DNA of 64,000 nucleotides from Fistulifera solaris. Its lineage: Eukaryota > Bacillariophyta > Bacillariophyceae > Naviculales > Stauroneidaceae. The DNA lies in contig AP026128.1 in assembly GCA_030295235.1 (NCBI GenBank), positions 744,001-808,000 on the forward strand, given 5' to 3'. Positions 1 to 9,201 of this stretch are shown piece after piece. The notes below the pieces were generated by a model. The model made no database searches. It was given only the letters and a program-made list of their open reading frames with translations, and was not told the origin of the DNA. Position 1 is the stretch's first letter, and every line of letters starts with the position of its first letter. Both the position numbers and the translations under genes were made by a program.

Positions 1-857
1 AACACATTGGAAGTGCCCACGAACCGAGAAGATGAAGAAGACAACTCAGCAGACGGTGAGAATTGTCTTCCGAAAAATGTTTCTCAGTATTTGAATCGAT
101 TGAAAAGGACAAGAAAGAGCTGTACAAAAACCCTCCGGTGCTGCCTCCTCCCAAAGTCGTCGTGGAGGAAGACTTTGTGAAGTCACCGTCCCGCGACGCG
201 AAAACAGGTCGATTGACTTTTCCAGCCGGAAAAGACTCTTCTTTGAAAAAAGCTGTTGAAAGACTTTCATCCGAATCAAACTCCGGCCGAAGTACTTCGT
301 GGTGGTAGCTTTGGAGGAACCTACTTTCGGACCATTAAATCTTCGGTCAACAACAAGACATACAACGGAAACGAAGTATTAGCCGATACTATCCCCGTAG
401 ACTGGATCAAAGGATTAGACAAGAAACGAATGCTCACTTCTTCAACTTATAAAGTTGACGTTAATCGATACGGGGTTAAGTGCGGTGGTTCTCTTGGGAT
501 GTGGGAGGTAAGTATTTGCTCAGCACGGTGTTGACATGTGGTTGATGATGTTATCTAACGACTTTCACTCAGAGCTCTGGTTGGATCTCGGACATAGATC
601 CTTATGGGTGGTTCCAATGGTACTGTCGCTTCTATCAAGGTCGAAGGTGTTCGGACGATGCTAGACAAGTATCTCGATGGCTTGGTGTTGCCGGCCCGAA
701 AGGTCGCTTTCGAAGTCAACTTTGTAATAAGATTCTCAGCGCAAATACCTCGGTCGACGATGCAAAAATATCTCCGGTCATCCGCCAGACTCTATTTCAT
801 TGGGGTCTTTCGATAACCAATGATATTTTAGAGGAACACAAGAAGCGCAATAAATAA
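1..857 (+). CDS. Conserved uncharacterised eukaryotic protein (5' part unresolved)
   Basis: I do not recognise a named function. The conserved core reads PAEVLRGGSFGGTYFR (about 271-318) and then DPYGWFQWYCRFYQGRR and AGPKGRFRSQL (about 597-720), a pattern I associate with an uncharacterised family in fungi and algae. A GT-AG intron at 508-572 (GTAAGT to CAG) joins the two parts in frame, and the stop is at 855-857. Upstream, the reading frame at 60-251 joins the core frame only if one A is removed from the six-A run at 246-251. A very short possible intron at 56-87 would link the left edge of the window in frame. The true start is not visible and the gene probably begins before the window. 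Core exons are well supported; the 5' model is weak. Confidence 0.6.
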
Positions 858-1234
858 GTAAACAGACAACCAATCTTTCAAACTAATTTATATAAATACA
901 TAGACTATGTCTCGAAATACATCTTGTCTATCTTGTGTCCTTTCACATAGCCCATAAAAAAAGTGTAGAGAGCGGGCGTATGGTTGGTTTGTATTAGGGA
1001 AAAAGTTACATGTCACTATCGGCATTTCTTATTTGCTGTTTAGACAAGGTGGTTTTGAGCACGTTTTCTGAAATCGTAGCTTCACTTTTTGAAACCCAAC
1101 GTCGCGATTTCAATGCGTAACAAAATAATGACAACGAATAAAATATTTGAAAGCACGACGAATGCGAAGAAAGACATCAATTGTGCCAACAAGATCTCGC
1201 TGCAATTCTATTATTTCAAAACCTCTTCATTGAA
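858..1234. other. Intergenic, no gene seen
   Basis: AT-rich spacer between two genes on the + strand. It should hold the 3' end of the upstream gene and the promoter of the Dabb gene. I see no RNA gene, repeat or conserved reading frame in it. Confidence 0.5.
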
Positions 1235-1633
1235 ATGATCCATTTATTCCAGGCCATCGGGTTCACGATCTTCTGGCTCATCAATGCAAGACTCGCTTTT
1301 CAACTGGTGCCGGTCAAGCATGTTGTCATGTTTTCGTTCCGACCAGAAGTCACTCGAAGTGAGATCAGAAAGGTCGAACAAGCCCTCTTCAATTTACCAA
1401 AAGAAATACCACAAATCCAAGAATTTGAACTAGGAAGTGACTTGAAGCTGATTGCTGGGCAGATAAATCCAGCAGGAAAGAATCGTGAATTGTGCTGGTC
1501 GGCAACCTTTAGTTGCGCATCGGATTACAAGAAATACGATCGACATCCCTCTCATGTGGCATTTCTGCAGACGATAAAACCTCTTATCTTACCAGGATCA
1601 CGCGCAGCGATTCAGTATAACATCAGGCAGTGA
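1235..1633 (+). CDS. Stress-responsive A/B barrel (Dabb) domain protein
   Basis: This 132-residue protein has a hydrophobic N-terminus (MIHLFQAIGFTIFWLINARL) that could be a signal peptide or anchor, followed by a single Dabb ferredoxin-like domain. It shows the family's VKHVVMFSFRPEVT opening strand, the central helix EIRKVEQALFNLPKEIPQ and the end segment YDRHPSHVAFLQTIKPL. Dabb proteins are small dimeric alpha+beta barrels, often of unknown substrate, and several are stress-induced. The ATG at 1235 is the first methionine in frame. An upstream in-frame TTG at 1181 is not needed. The frame is intact and has no introns. Domain identity is fairly sure; the biochemical role is unknown. Confidence 0.75.
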   Translation: MIHLFQAIGFTIFWLINARLAFQLVPVKHVVMFSFRPEVTRSEIRKVEQALFNLPKEIPQIQEFELGSDLKLIAGQINPAGKNRELCWSATFSCASDYKKYDRHPSHVAFLQTIKPLILPGSRAAIQYNIRQ

Positions 1634-1861
1634 CACATTCGAGACGTAATGATTGCGTGATGTCAATCACTGCTTCTGTGTTATCTTCGTTACATAGTGT
1701 CGTGGTAATAAGTCGTCTAATAGGGAATGTCTCTTTGACGGATCAATTGGATACCGTGCGCCTGTTGTTGCAAGATGAAATTGTGCACGTGTAAACGTGC
1801 CGAGATTATGTTTCTATAAAAAGAAAAAATTGTATAGTTCAATCAATCATTCATAATCTGG

Positions 1862-3583
1862 TTAGATGTAAGAGGACGACTCGTCCCCGTCCCCAGCTGA
1901 TTCTTCCACAGGATCAGGTAGAGATATCTGCTGCCAAGCCTGAATAGTGCCGGGTGAAAACGTATGCCCAAAACGTTGCTCGGCCATGACAAGGAGATTG
2001 TCTAGATTCGATTGGGCTCCGACGTTCATGCGTTCGTACAAAGACGGAGTAATACGATGCCCAGAGGGGAAGTTGTGCGAGTAAGGGCCGCGCTCGAACG
2101 ACGTAGCGACAGACGAAACACTGCAGTTACTGACATTAGCATAGTGGTCAGGTACAAAGACAATATCTTTCTTTGCTCGTTCCTTGAATGACATATCAAC
2201 TCGTCTGCTGCTGTTGTGACAGGATAAACGGCGCATCTCTACTCCCAAGGTTTTTGGCATAAACGAGTGACGTTCAAAGAGTTCGCGGGTGCGGGCCTTT
2301 CTGCTCTTCTCTTCGTCTTTTGCTTTCATCACTGACGCGCCCAAATGGCTTTGCGAATGCGCACGACGCTCACCACCCGGTGGAGATCCATGTGTTTTCA
2401 TAGACTGTAGCATCTGACTGATGCGTAGACGCAACTCTGACTTCTCCTTCTCTAATCGAACTATGCGTTTGACTAAATTCTCGTGAGCTTGCGCCCCTGT
2501 AAACTCAGCTTTCAACGCTTTCAATCGGCTCTTGTCTCTCTGCATCTTGATGCTATCATCACCACTTTCTCCCGAACGCGAATGGGATATACTGGAAACT
2601 GTGGGAGATATTTTAAATTCCGACTGTTCATTCAATCGACTTCCTTTGTCAGCGAAGGGTCTAGGCTTTTGCAGCTCATTCTCATGCGATTGTATAGCTA
2701 GGTTTTCTTTTTCAGCCGGTCGACCACCAAGGGCGCATTGCAATCGCAACATATTTTTGATGAAAGAGGCCTCGAAGTCATGCGAAGACTGCGCATAGAA
2801 CTTTTCTCGTTGTGAAATCCAGAAATACTTGTCCTTTCTCAATAGCTGAGCCAGTTCCTTTTTACAGTCCCCAACTTGATCGCAATTGATTTCATAAGGA
2901 AGTCGACCATATCGATCCGTTTCATCAATCGTCTCGGGCGCAACAAGCAACAGCATCGAGATCGTGTCTAGATTCGCATTGTGACGCAATGCTTCGTGCA
3001 GCGGAAGCCGCAGCTTATGATCCCGATGTGTGCAGCCTCCCGGAAACGCGAGCGCCAGTTGCTTCACCAATCTCTCAAGCTGAATGCGAGAAGGATCATT
3101 GTTATCGTCAAAAGATGACAACGCTGAGCATGCGATATGAATGGGTAGCTGCCGAGATTGGAGCGAGCCATGATTCGTATCGCCGACAACCCAGATGGAC
3201 GCTTCCCGCGGTGTCGTTTTCAGACGACGCAAAGCAGCTTCGTATTTGCGATTCAAAATCAAGCGACCAAGAAAAGTAGGAGTCAAGGTGCTTCGCGTTG
3301 CTTGTGAGTTCTTTCTCTTGACAGTTTTCTGCGTATCGTTTTCGCTTCGACGAGGTGTATTCAGGAGAGACTTTGTCGACATTCTGTCGTCATACTTGTC
3401 CCACACCTCAAGTCGTCTCCATGAGTCTTTGTAAAAGGAACGGGGAATGAGGCAGCTCATGTTACTTCTTGAATGCTGTTGTAAGGAAAGGCTAGCAATG
3501 GGGTGTGAGGTCGCTGCGTTGTGTGTTTGATTCGTAGAGATGCAGATCTTTTTCTTCGCATCCATTGTCGTGATCTTTCGCAT
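1862..3583 (-). CDS. Ankyrin-repeat and coiled-coil protein
   Basis: This intact reading frame of about 573 residues has no introns. The N-terminal ~80 residues are basic and low-complexity. Residues ~100-250 form ankyrin-like helices, including RQLPIHIACSA, HKLRLPLHEALRHNANLDTISMLL and DRYGRLPYEI. The middle is charged, and residues ~350-400 (SRLKALKAEFTGA through VRLEKEKSELRLRISQM) form a predicted coiled coil. The C-terminus is acidic. Similar ankyrin proteins are expanded in diatoms and other stramenopiles; most are uncharacterised and presumably act as protein-binding scaffolds. The start is the first ATG (3583-3581). It is convergent with the Dabb gene and divergent from uL15. Confidence 0.75.
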   Translation of the reverse strand: MRKITTMDAKKKICISTNQTHNAATSHPIASLSLQQHSRSNMSCLIPRSFYKDSWRRLEVWDKYDDRMSTKSLLNTPRRSENDTQKTVKRKNSQATRSTLTPTFLGRLILNRKYEAALRRLKTTPREASIWVVGDTNHGSLQSRQLPIHIACSALSSFDDNNDPSRIQLERLVKQLALAFPGGCTHRDHKLRLPLHEALRHNANLDTISMLLLVAPETIDETDRYGRLPYEINCDQVGDCKKELAQLLRKDKYFWISQREKFYAQSSHDFEASFIKNMLRLQCALGGRPAEKENLAIQSHENELQKPRPFADKGSRLNEQSEFKISPTVSSISHSRSGESGDDSIKMQRDKSRLKALKAEFTGAQAHENLVKRIVRLEKEKSELRLRISQMLQSMKTHGSPPGGERRAHSQSHLGASVMKAKDEEKSRKARTRELFERHSFMPKTLGVEMRRLSCHNSSRRVDMSFKERAKKDIVFVPDHYANVSNCSVSSVATSFERGPYSHNFPSGHRITPSLYERMNVGAQSNLDNLLVMAEQRFGHTFSPGTIQAWQQISLPDPVEESAGDGDESSSYI

Positions 3584-4469
3584 CTCATCTGGGAATGTCA
3601 ACAAACCGACGAAAAGGCGCCAAAATGTTTCCCGTGTAGCGAGTCACGAGTCATCGTGCTCATCTTTACGTTCCTACCTGGTACGGCGCCTACGTAAAAT
3701 ACGCGTAGACATTCGAAGCTTTGTATTATTTTACTGTTTCATTTTCCACAGTCCAATCAAGGTAGATTATCGCTTTATTACACGCATGAGCGATGCTGGG
3801 CAAAGTATTGTTGACATTGTACATTGTGTTCTCGGCAAGACACGAAAAATGGTGTGATCGAATTTACACTATTTCCGGGTTCCCCCTCTGTCGATAAATT
3901 TCCCTACGAGAGCTACGTGAAAATACGTAGACATTCGAACGCTGCTCTGTTTCATGCTTTGACGTTTTGCCATGAAGATGAAGTCGTCGATTGCCATAAA
4001 CTAGAGAATCCTCCGCACTGGGAAACCGGCGCAGGTTTGTCGCTTTACTACTAACTGTGGTACAGTGATTCAGAAATCGGAGTTTCTGAAAGAAAGAAAA
4101 AACAATATTTGTGCCAAAAGAGAAAAACCAGTGGAAAATTCAGTCAAATGTCGAAAAAGCATCCGCATTTCAGGAAAATTAGGAATAAATATTTAGGATT
4201 TTAAAAAAAAAAACATAAAGGCACCAGAGAGAATACGTCATTACGCCTGTAAAAACGTTACCGCCATACTTGTACACAGGCGTCATAGCGATAGCGACAT
4301 TGCTAAGCGGGGGATGGACGGACGGATATGTCGTCTTTCCGTCAACGGGACAAAATTAAACGATTGGAAACAAAACTCACAGCAACGCGTCGTGTCGTCG
4401 TTGTGATAAAAGCTGACTTTTTATATAAAAAAGTCGCGCTCCACAATTATCCAGAAACATTTAGATACA
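3584..4469. other. Divergent intergenic region with degenerate repeats
   Basis: This 886-bp spacer separates two divergently transcribed genes and must hold both promoters. Two related stretches (about 3675-3735 and 3875-3945) share the motif ACGTAGACATTCGAA-like text with TACGTRAAATACG before it. The second also has CCGGGTTCCCC and GATAAATTTCC, the same order of motifs as in the tandem duplication at 32.5-32.8 kb. I see no gene here. Short open frames at 3540-4054 have no recognisable protein pattern. Confidence 0.5.
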
Positions 4470-5287
4470 ATGAATCAGCTTTCCGTCAAATTCGCGCGAG
4501 CGCTGACATTCGGCCAGCATTCACGCCGGACGCTGAGCAGTGCCGCACCTGAACCGGTAGCGTTTCTCCGCCTCAATACTCTTCAGGACAACCCCGGTGC
4601 GGTTCACAAGAAGCGTCGAGTTGGTCGTGGTATTGGTTCTTCCAAAGGAAAAACATCCGGCCGAGGTCATAAGGGTCAGAAAGCGCGTTCTGGTGGTAAT
4701 ATTCACCCAAGTTTTGAGGGCGGTCAAACAAAATTTTACAAACTCGTTCCCAAGCGCGGATTCAACAATAAAGAGCACGAAGCAACTATGGTGCCATTGA
4801 ATGTCGGAACATTACAAATGTACATTGACATGGGACGTATTGACCCGAATAAGGAGGAAATTACTCTCTATGACTTGCAAAAGCTGGACTCTTCAAGGCG
4901 AACGCAGTTAAGCATGGCGTGAAGTTACTTGGAGATGAAAAATCATGCCCCTTGCAGCACCCGATCCATTTGAAGGTAAGTCGTGCCTCTAAATCAGCCA
5001 TTGATGCAGTCGAAAAGGCGGGTGGAACTGTCACCACCGTTCATTACAACCGACTGGCGCTGCGAGCCGTCATGCGCCCGGAAAAGTTTGATCAAGTACC
5101 GCGCTTTGCTCGACCACCACCGAAGTACCAGCCTTACTACACGAGCTGGGGTAATCGAGGCTACTTGAACCCGCAAGTGCAAATCCGAAATTGGTTGCGA
5201 AAGAATCCTGCGCTGGAAGAAAAGTTTGATTCGCTCGTGAAAAAATTCCAGAAAAAAGCAGGAAGAGTCTTAGTTTTAAGCAAATAA
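4470..5287 (+). CDS. Ribosomal protein uL15, bacterial type, mitochondrial (one frameshift)
   Basis: Bacterial-type large-subunit ribosomal protein L15. An N-terminal presequence rich in Arg/Ser ([15 protein letters not shown]...RRTLSSAA) suggests mitochondrial import. The family signature [20 protein letters not shown] follows at ~residue 50, and the C-terminal L15 domain contains [17 protein letters not shown]. The protein is split across two frames. After LYDLQ the reading must step back one base at the four-A run 4879-4882 to continue as [18 protein letters not shown], giving about 272 residues. A single missing A explains this. No splice sites exist there. The start ATG is at 4470. It is either an intact gene with an assembly error or, less likely, a very young pseudogene. 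Confidence 0.85.
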
Positions 5288-6236
5288 AGACGAGAAGGCA
5301 AGTCAATCATTGTTAAGCAATCACGTAAAATATAGTGCGAGTGCACGGTGTCATAGATTTGGTGATGTTCTTAGGGCTGATCGAGAGAAAGGCCACGTGA
5401 AATATAGCCTACATGAGAACTATCGTGTTCGGTCAGTCTCGGAAACGACCAAAAATTAAACAAGGAGGCTCCAAGCCTCTAGACGCACCATTCTCAGCCA
5501 ACTAACGTTGCTAACGTTGACTGGTAATTAGTTGATTGTGTTAATGCATTGTTGATTATGTTGCCGAAGTTGGTTTAACGACGGATTACTCTAATAGCGT
5601 CCATAAAGGTTTATGAATTATGAACACCTAGCTGCTTTCGGCGTGAAGATGCAATGATTTTGCGAATAATCGGAAGCGCGCGAGCAAATGCATTAATATC
5701 ATAAAATAAGCGAGAACTTTTTTGTGATTTTCGTTGAATTTGAATCACAGCCGCCAAAAGGCTTAGGGTCGACAGAAGATGTTTTAACTGAGAGCAACCA
5801 CACACAAATCGTGCCTCCCTTGTCCCCGAACTAGTTGGATATGCAAATAAGAACAACCTATGTCTCTTGTTGTCATTGCAGTAGGACGCGCCACAACGCT
5901 ACACCAGAGTGACAATCGGCTTGCCAACCGCACGATGAAATTGCAACCCGTGATACCGCGCATTCCCATATTCTCATTCAACACAATGCGCCCCTTTGTC
6001 TCTCTCGAGCATCCACTTTGCAACGGAAGGACAACGACGACATAATTCGTCAACTCCAGCAAGGCCGTTTCCCATTCTAGTCTCGACAAAGGAGCCCGCC
6101 GGCACCAATCCACGCTGTCGCTTCATCTTTGTCTCTTTCGGACGTCTCTTAAAAGAGCAAATCCCTTTCGGCTTGCAATGATAGTATCAGTGCAAAAATT
6201 AGACGTGGACTTAACAAGGCTGACAGTACAGATACA

Positions 6237-6675
6237 TCATCCAGGACGATCGATCCATGCATGATCCTTAGCTGTGGGCTGTTGTTGTTTGACACCCATT
6301 CTTTTGATTTGTCGAAAGAGCTGTATGGTGAATGTCTCCTCGTCGAATGATTGATCGAGTGAATTGGCTATTTCCGCTTTTTCCGCTGGATTGTATTGAA
6401 AGGTGTTGATGAATTTATGTCCCATAGGATGAGGACAAAGACACGATTAACAAATGAACCTTCCTTGTTGTTCGACCGAATCAAGTCTGTCACAACAATG
6501 GTGGGTACCCGGTACCGCTGAAGGCAAAAAACATCCCATTTAGCAAGCCAGCGAATAATTGATCCATCCGTGGATCGTCTGCTGCTATTGGAAAATAGTG
6601 TGCCGCGACCGAAACGTACAAAAAAGTAAAAGCTTCCCACCACGGAACGCAAATGATTGACCGTGGGTTTACCAA
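6237..6675 (-). pseudogene. Possible coding remnant, unidentified
   Basis: Three overlapping minus-strand frames read like pieces of one protein. One carries SIICVPWWEAFTFLYVSVAA (about 6655-6490), one RYRVPTIVVTDLIRS (about 6510-6465), and one GHKFINTFQYNPAEKAEIAN followed by a charged, glutamine-rich end (6425-6237). No single intron or single indel joins them convincingly and I do not recognise the family. They could be a decayed gene or chance. Confidence 0.2.
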
Positions 6676-6799
6676 TACCGAACTAAAAGCCTTTCGAGAC
6701 GCCTTTCCTATGGTTGACCTTGATGGTGGAGGTACGTTTGTCTATGCTGATAGAACAAGAAAAGCCACCGTAGCACTCGCACCCATAGTCAAGAAATGA
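6653..6799 (+). CDS. Short ORF with an EF-hand-like calcium loop
   Basis: This 48-residue reading frame starts with ATG and ends TGA. It contains TELKAFRDAFPMVDLDGGGT, which resembles the E-helix and first half of an EF-hand loop (helix with Phe, then D-x-D-G-x-G). Loop position 5 is Gly instead of Asp/Asn and the second helix is not clear. It may be an exon or relic of a calmodulin-like or calcium-dependent kinase gene rather than a functional micro-protein. No partner exon was identified. Confidence 0.25.
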   Translation: MIDRGFTNTELKAFRDAFPMVDLDGGGTFVYADRTRKATVALAPIVKK

Positions 6800-7169
6800 G
6801 AGGGATCCGGGAGGATTTTTGATGTGAGCTACCGCGCAGCACGATGCAATGTAGCTCATTATGATTTTTGACAGCTAAATAAGTAATTTTGTGCCGAGCG
6901 GCAAAGTTTGACCATGGCGCAAGCGACGAGCGACGAGGAAGAGGGCGAAACAGACCCGCTGTCGTTTTGGCTTATGTTCCTTGCATAATGAGAAAATATC
7001 CATTAATGGAGAACACCGCGGTCTACTCTGGACTTCGCTCCAGACTCCAGACTCCGCGGACCTCCTCCAACTCCGTTCCGTCCGCTCCGGACTCCTCCTA
7101 AAGTAAAAAGTACTCAGTAAAAAGTAATGGGAAGGAGCAAATCTTTGCCGCCGCTCGATAGGTTTGTAC

Positions 7170-7375
7170 AGTAACGTCCGCAGAAAATCTGCGGGTGTGG
7201 TGTTTGCAAGTATCCAGAAAATCTGGGGATGTGCAACGCTTGTGATGTTTTCACGTTCGAAGAAAATCTGCTCCTTTGCTATTTGCAAATATCCAGAAAA
7301 TCTGGGGATGCGGTATTTTCGAAAATCTGGACATGTGATGTTTTCAAGAATGCAGAAAATCTGTGGATGTGGTTT
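7170..7375. repeat. Small minisatellite with CCAGAAAATCTGG core
   Basis: Five to six degenerate units contain AGAAAATCTG, three of them as the dyad CCAGAAAATCTGG or a close variant (GCAGAAAATCTGC and TCGAAAATCTGGA). They are separated by GGGATGYG-like and GTGATGTTTTCAMG-like spacers. The same dyad is the core of the much larger array at 48.2-49.4 kb, and the related CCAGAATTTCTGG is the core of the array at 37.5-41.3 kb. Confidence 0.8.
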
Positions 7376-7677
7376 ACGAGTGAGTCGTCGTCTCGTCCGA
7401 CGACAAATAATTTTTCCGCGTCATTTGTTGCAGTTCAACCTTTACCTTCTTACAATCATTTATTGATTTTAAAAGGAAACCAAGTCTTTTTAAATCGGAA
7501 TCCGTTGATTGTTTAATAGGATCTGGAGTCTTCCAAAGATTTGACGAGTGCTTCGTGCGCCTATCATTTCTTGATATTGGCACTGTTTTTCGGTTCTTCT
7601 TTTGCTTCGACCTATCGATCGCTTAAAACCTCATCAATCAATCGGAAGATTTTTCTGATTTACTCTTTCTGGGAACA

Positions 7678-9120
7678 ATGCGACTTTTGTCATTTCGTAG
7701 AATGCGGTCTCAGCTGCTGAGGCGAGCGGATGTTGCTCGTCCTCTCGGCTATCATCTTTTGTTCCGACAATTGTCCGGAACAAAGAAAACTTCGGACCAG
7801 CCAAATGTTACAAATCCAGACGATGAGATCCTTCGTAATCTCCAAGGTATTTCGCTACAGCCACCGGCTGGCGCCTTGTGGCGTCATGACGATTTTAAGG
7901 TCAACGCGGTCAACGCAGTCGACACTCTGTCGGAATATCATCAGCACGTTACCGAGAAAGAATTCATTCCTCAAGTGCCGTTGCATAAAAATGATGGTCG
8001 ATCCCGAAAACGAGTTCTAATGCTGTGCACTGGGGGTACTCTCACTATGGATCAAGACGAAGATGGAGCATTGGCACCAGTGGAGGGTGCGTTGTCAAAG
8101 TATATGAAGGAAATGCATGAGTTGCAGGCTCCTCAAATGCCTGAAGTCGTCTTACATGAGTATTCTCCCTTTCTTGATTCATCTGATTTGGGGCCAGCGG
8201 ACTGGGCACGGATAGCGCAAGACATTCGCGTGAACTACCTACATTTTGATGGCTTCGTGATTATCATGGGGACGGATACCATGGCATACGCCGCTACTGC
8301 TTTATCTTTCATGTTAGAGAATCTCGGCAAACCCGTTGTTTTTACAGGAAGTCAAATTCCTCTCTGCGAGCCATACAATGACGCTAGACGCAACTTGATC
8401 ATGGCACTCATCTTTGCTAGTCGCGACACAATCAATGAAGTAACAATTTTCTTTCACGATCGGTTGTTGCGAGCGAATCGAGCCACCAAAGTTAATACGC
8501 ATCGACTCATGGCATTTGATTCACCAAATATAGACCCTTTGGCCACCATTGGAATATCCATTGACGAGAATGAGCATTTAGTTTTACCGCCAGCCAAAGG
8601 AGCGTTGCGACTGCACACAAGGATGGACACCCGCATCCTGACGGTTCGCTTGGTGCCTGGATTCGATGGCGCCATGCTCCGACAGCTGATAGAAGGCAGC
8701 AAAGAAGAGAGGAAGCTACGTGCTTTGATCCTACAGCTTTACGGAACCGGTAACATACCAAGTGTCAAACAATCACTGATTCAGTTGCTCGCGGATGCAT
8801 CAGATCAAGGGATACTCGTCATGGCTTCGACACAATGCTACACGGGCTCTGTCCTTCTAGGACACTATGCCGTCGGCAAAGCACTAGAATCAGCTGGGGT
8901 AGTGAGCGCAAGTGACATGACGTTGGAGGCCATTGCGTGTAAGATTGCGTACTTGTTCGGTCGTGGTGACCTGAATCACAAAGAAGTTGCTTCTTTGATG
9001 GGTGTTTCACTTCGAGGTGAGATGACACCTGCTGAAGCCTTGAGTCTCCCACCACTATCGTCGGCCTATCAGAGAGGAATGAAGAAAGGCAAAAGTATTA
9101 CTGAATACCAATTTTTATAA
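7678..9120 (+). CDS. L-asparaginase, bacterial type I
   Basis: Hydrolyses L-asparagine to aspartate and ammonia. The 480-residue frame is intact and intronless. An N-terminal ~45-residue Arg/Leu-rich segment (MRLLSFRRMRSQLLRRADV) looks like a mitochondrial presequence. The asparaginase/glutaminase catalytic motifs are present: CTGGTLTM near residue 119 (nucleophile Thr) and IIMGTDTMAYAATAL near residue 198 (Thr-Asp pair), followed by VVFTGSQIPL. The C-terminal domain contains LQLYGTGNIP and the late Cys/Thr region STQCYTGSV. The type I (AnsA-like) assignment rests on the motif style and on the absence of a secretory signal. Start is the first ATG after a pyrimidine-rich leader. Confidence 0.9.
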   Translation: MRLLSFRRMRSQLLRRADVARPLGYHLLFRQLSGTKKTSDQPNVTNPDDEILRNLQGISLQPPAGALWRHDDFKVNAVNAVDTLSEYHQHVTEKEFIPQVPLHKNDGRSRKRVLMLCTGGTLTMDQDEDGALAPVEGALSKYMKEMHELQAPQMPEVVLHEYSPFLDSSDLGPADWARIAQDIRVNYLHFDGFVIIMGTDTMAYAATALSFMLENLGKPVVFTGSQIPLCEPYNDARRNLIMALIFASRDTINEVTIFFHDRLLRANRATKVNTHRLMAFDSPNIDPLATIGISIDENEHLVLPPAKGALRLHTRMDTRILTVRLVPGFDGAMLRQLIEGSKEERKLRALILQLYGTGNIPSVKQSLIQLLADASDQGILVMASTQCYTGSVLLGHYAVGKALESAGVVSASDMTLEAIACKIAYLFGRGDLNHKEVASLMGVSLRGEMTPAEALSLPPLSSAYQRGMKKGKSITEYQFL

Positions 9121-9201
9121 AATTTTGATTTTAATGAACAGAAAATTATTTTTTAATGCCATATTCGAAACGCAGATAAATCATGATTCAACCGAAGCAT
9201 T

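Larger units (their letters stand above)
5288..7677. other. Gene-poor interval
   Basis: About 2.4 kb between uL15 and the asparaginase gene. It contains a 48-codon ORF with an EF-hand-like loop (6653-6799), protein-like but fragmented minus-strand frames (6237-6675), a G+C-rich GGAG/CTCC-rich stretch (about 7020-7100) and a small minisatellite (7170-7375). Nothing else in it looks like a gene. Confidence 0.5.

Noticed and set aside
56-87. 32-nt intron at the left edge
   Set aside because: It joins frames neatly, but is far shorter than the 65-129 nt introns found elsewhere in the window. Kept only as a note in the gene entry.
5784-6113. 109-codon minus-strand frame upstream of the asparaginase region
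   Set aside because: Composition (many Arg/Ser/Val runs, no motif) looks like chance and an overlapping frame on the other strand is equally open.
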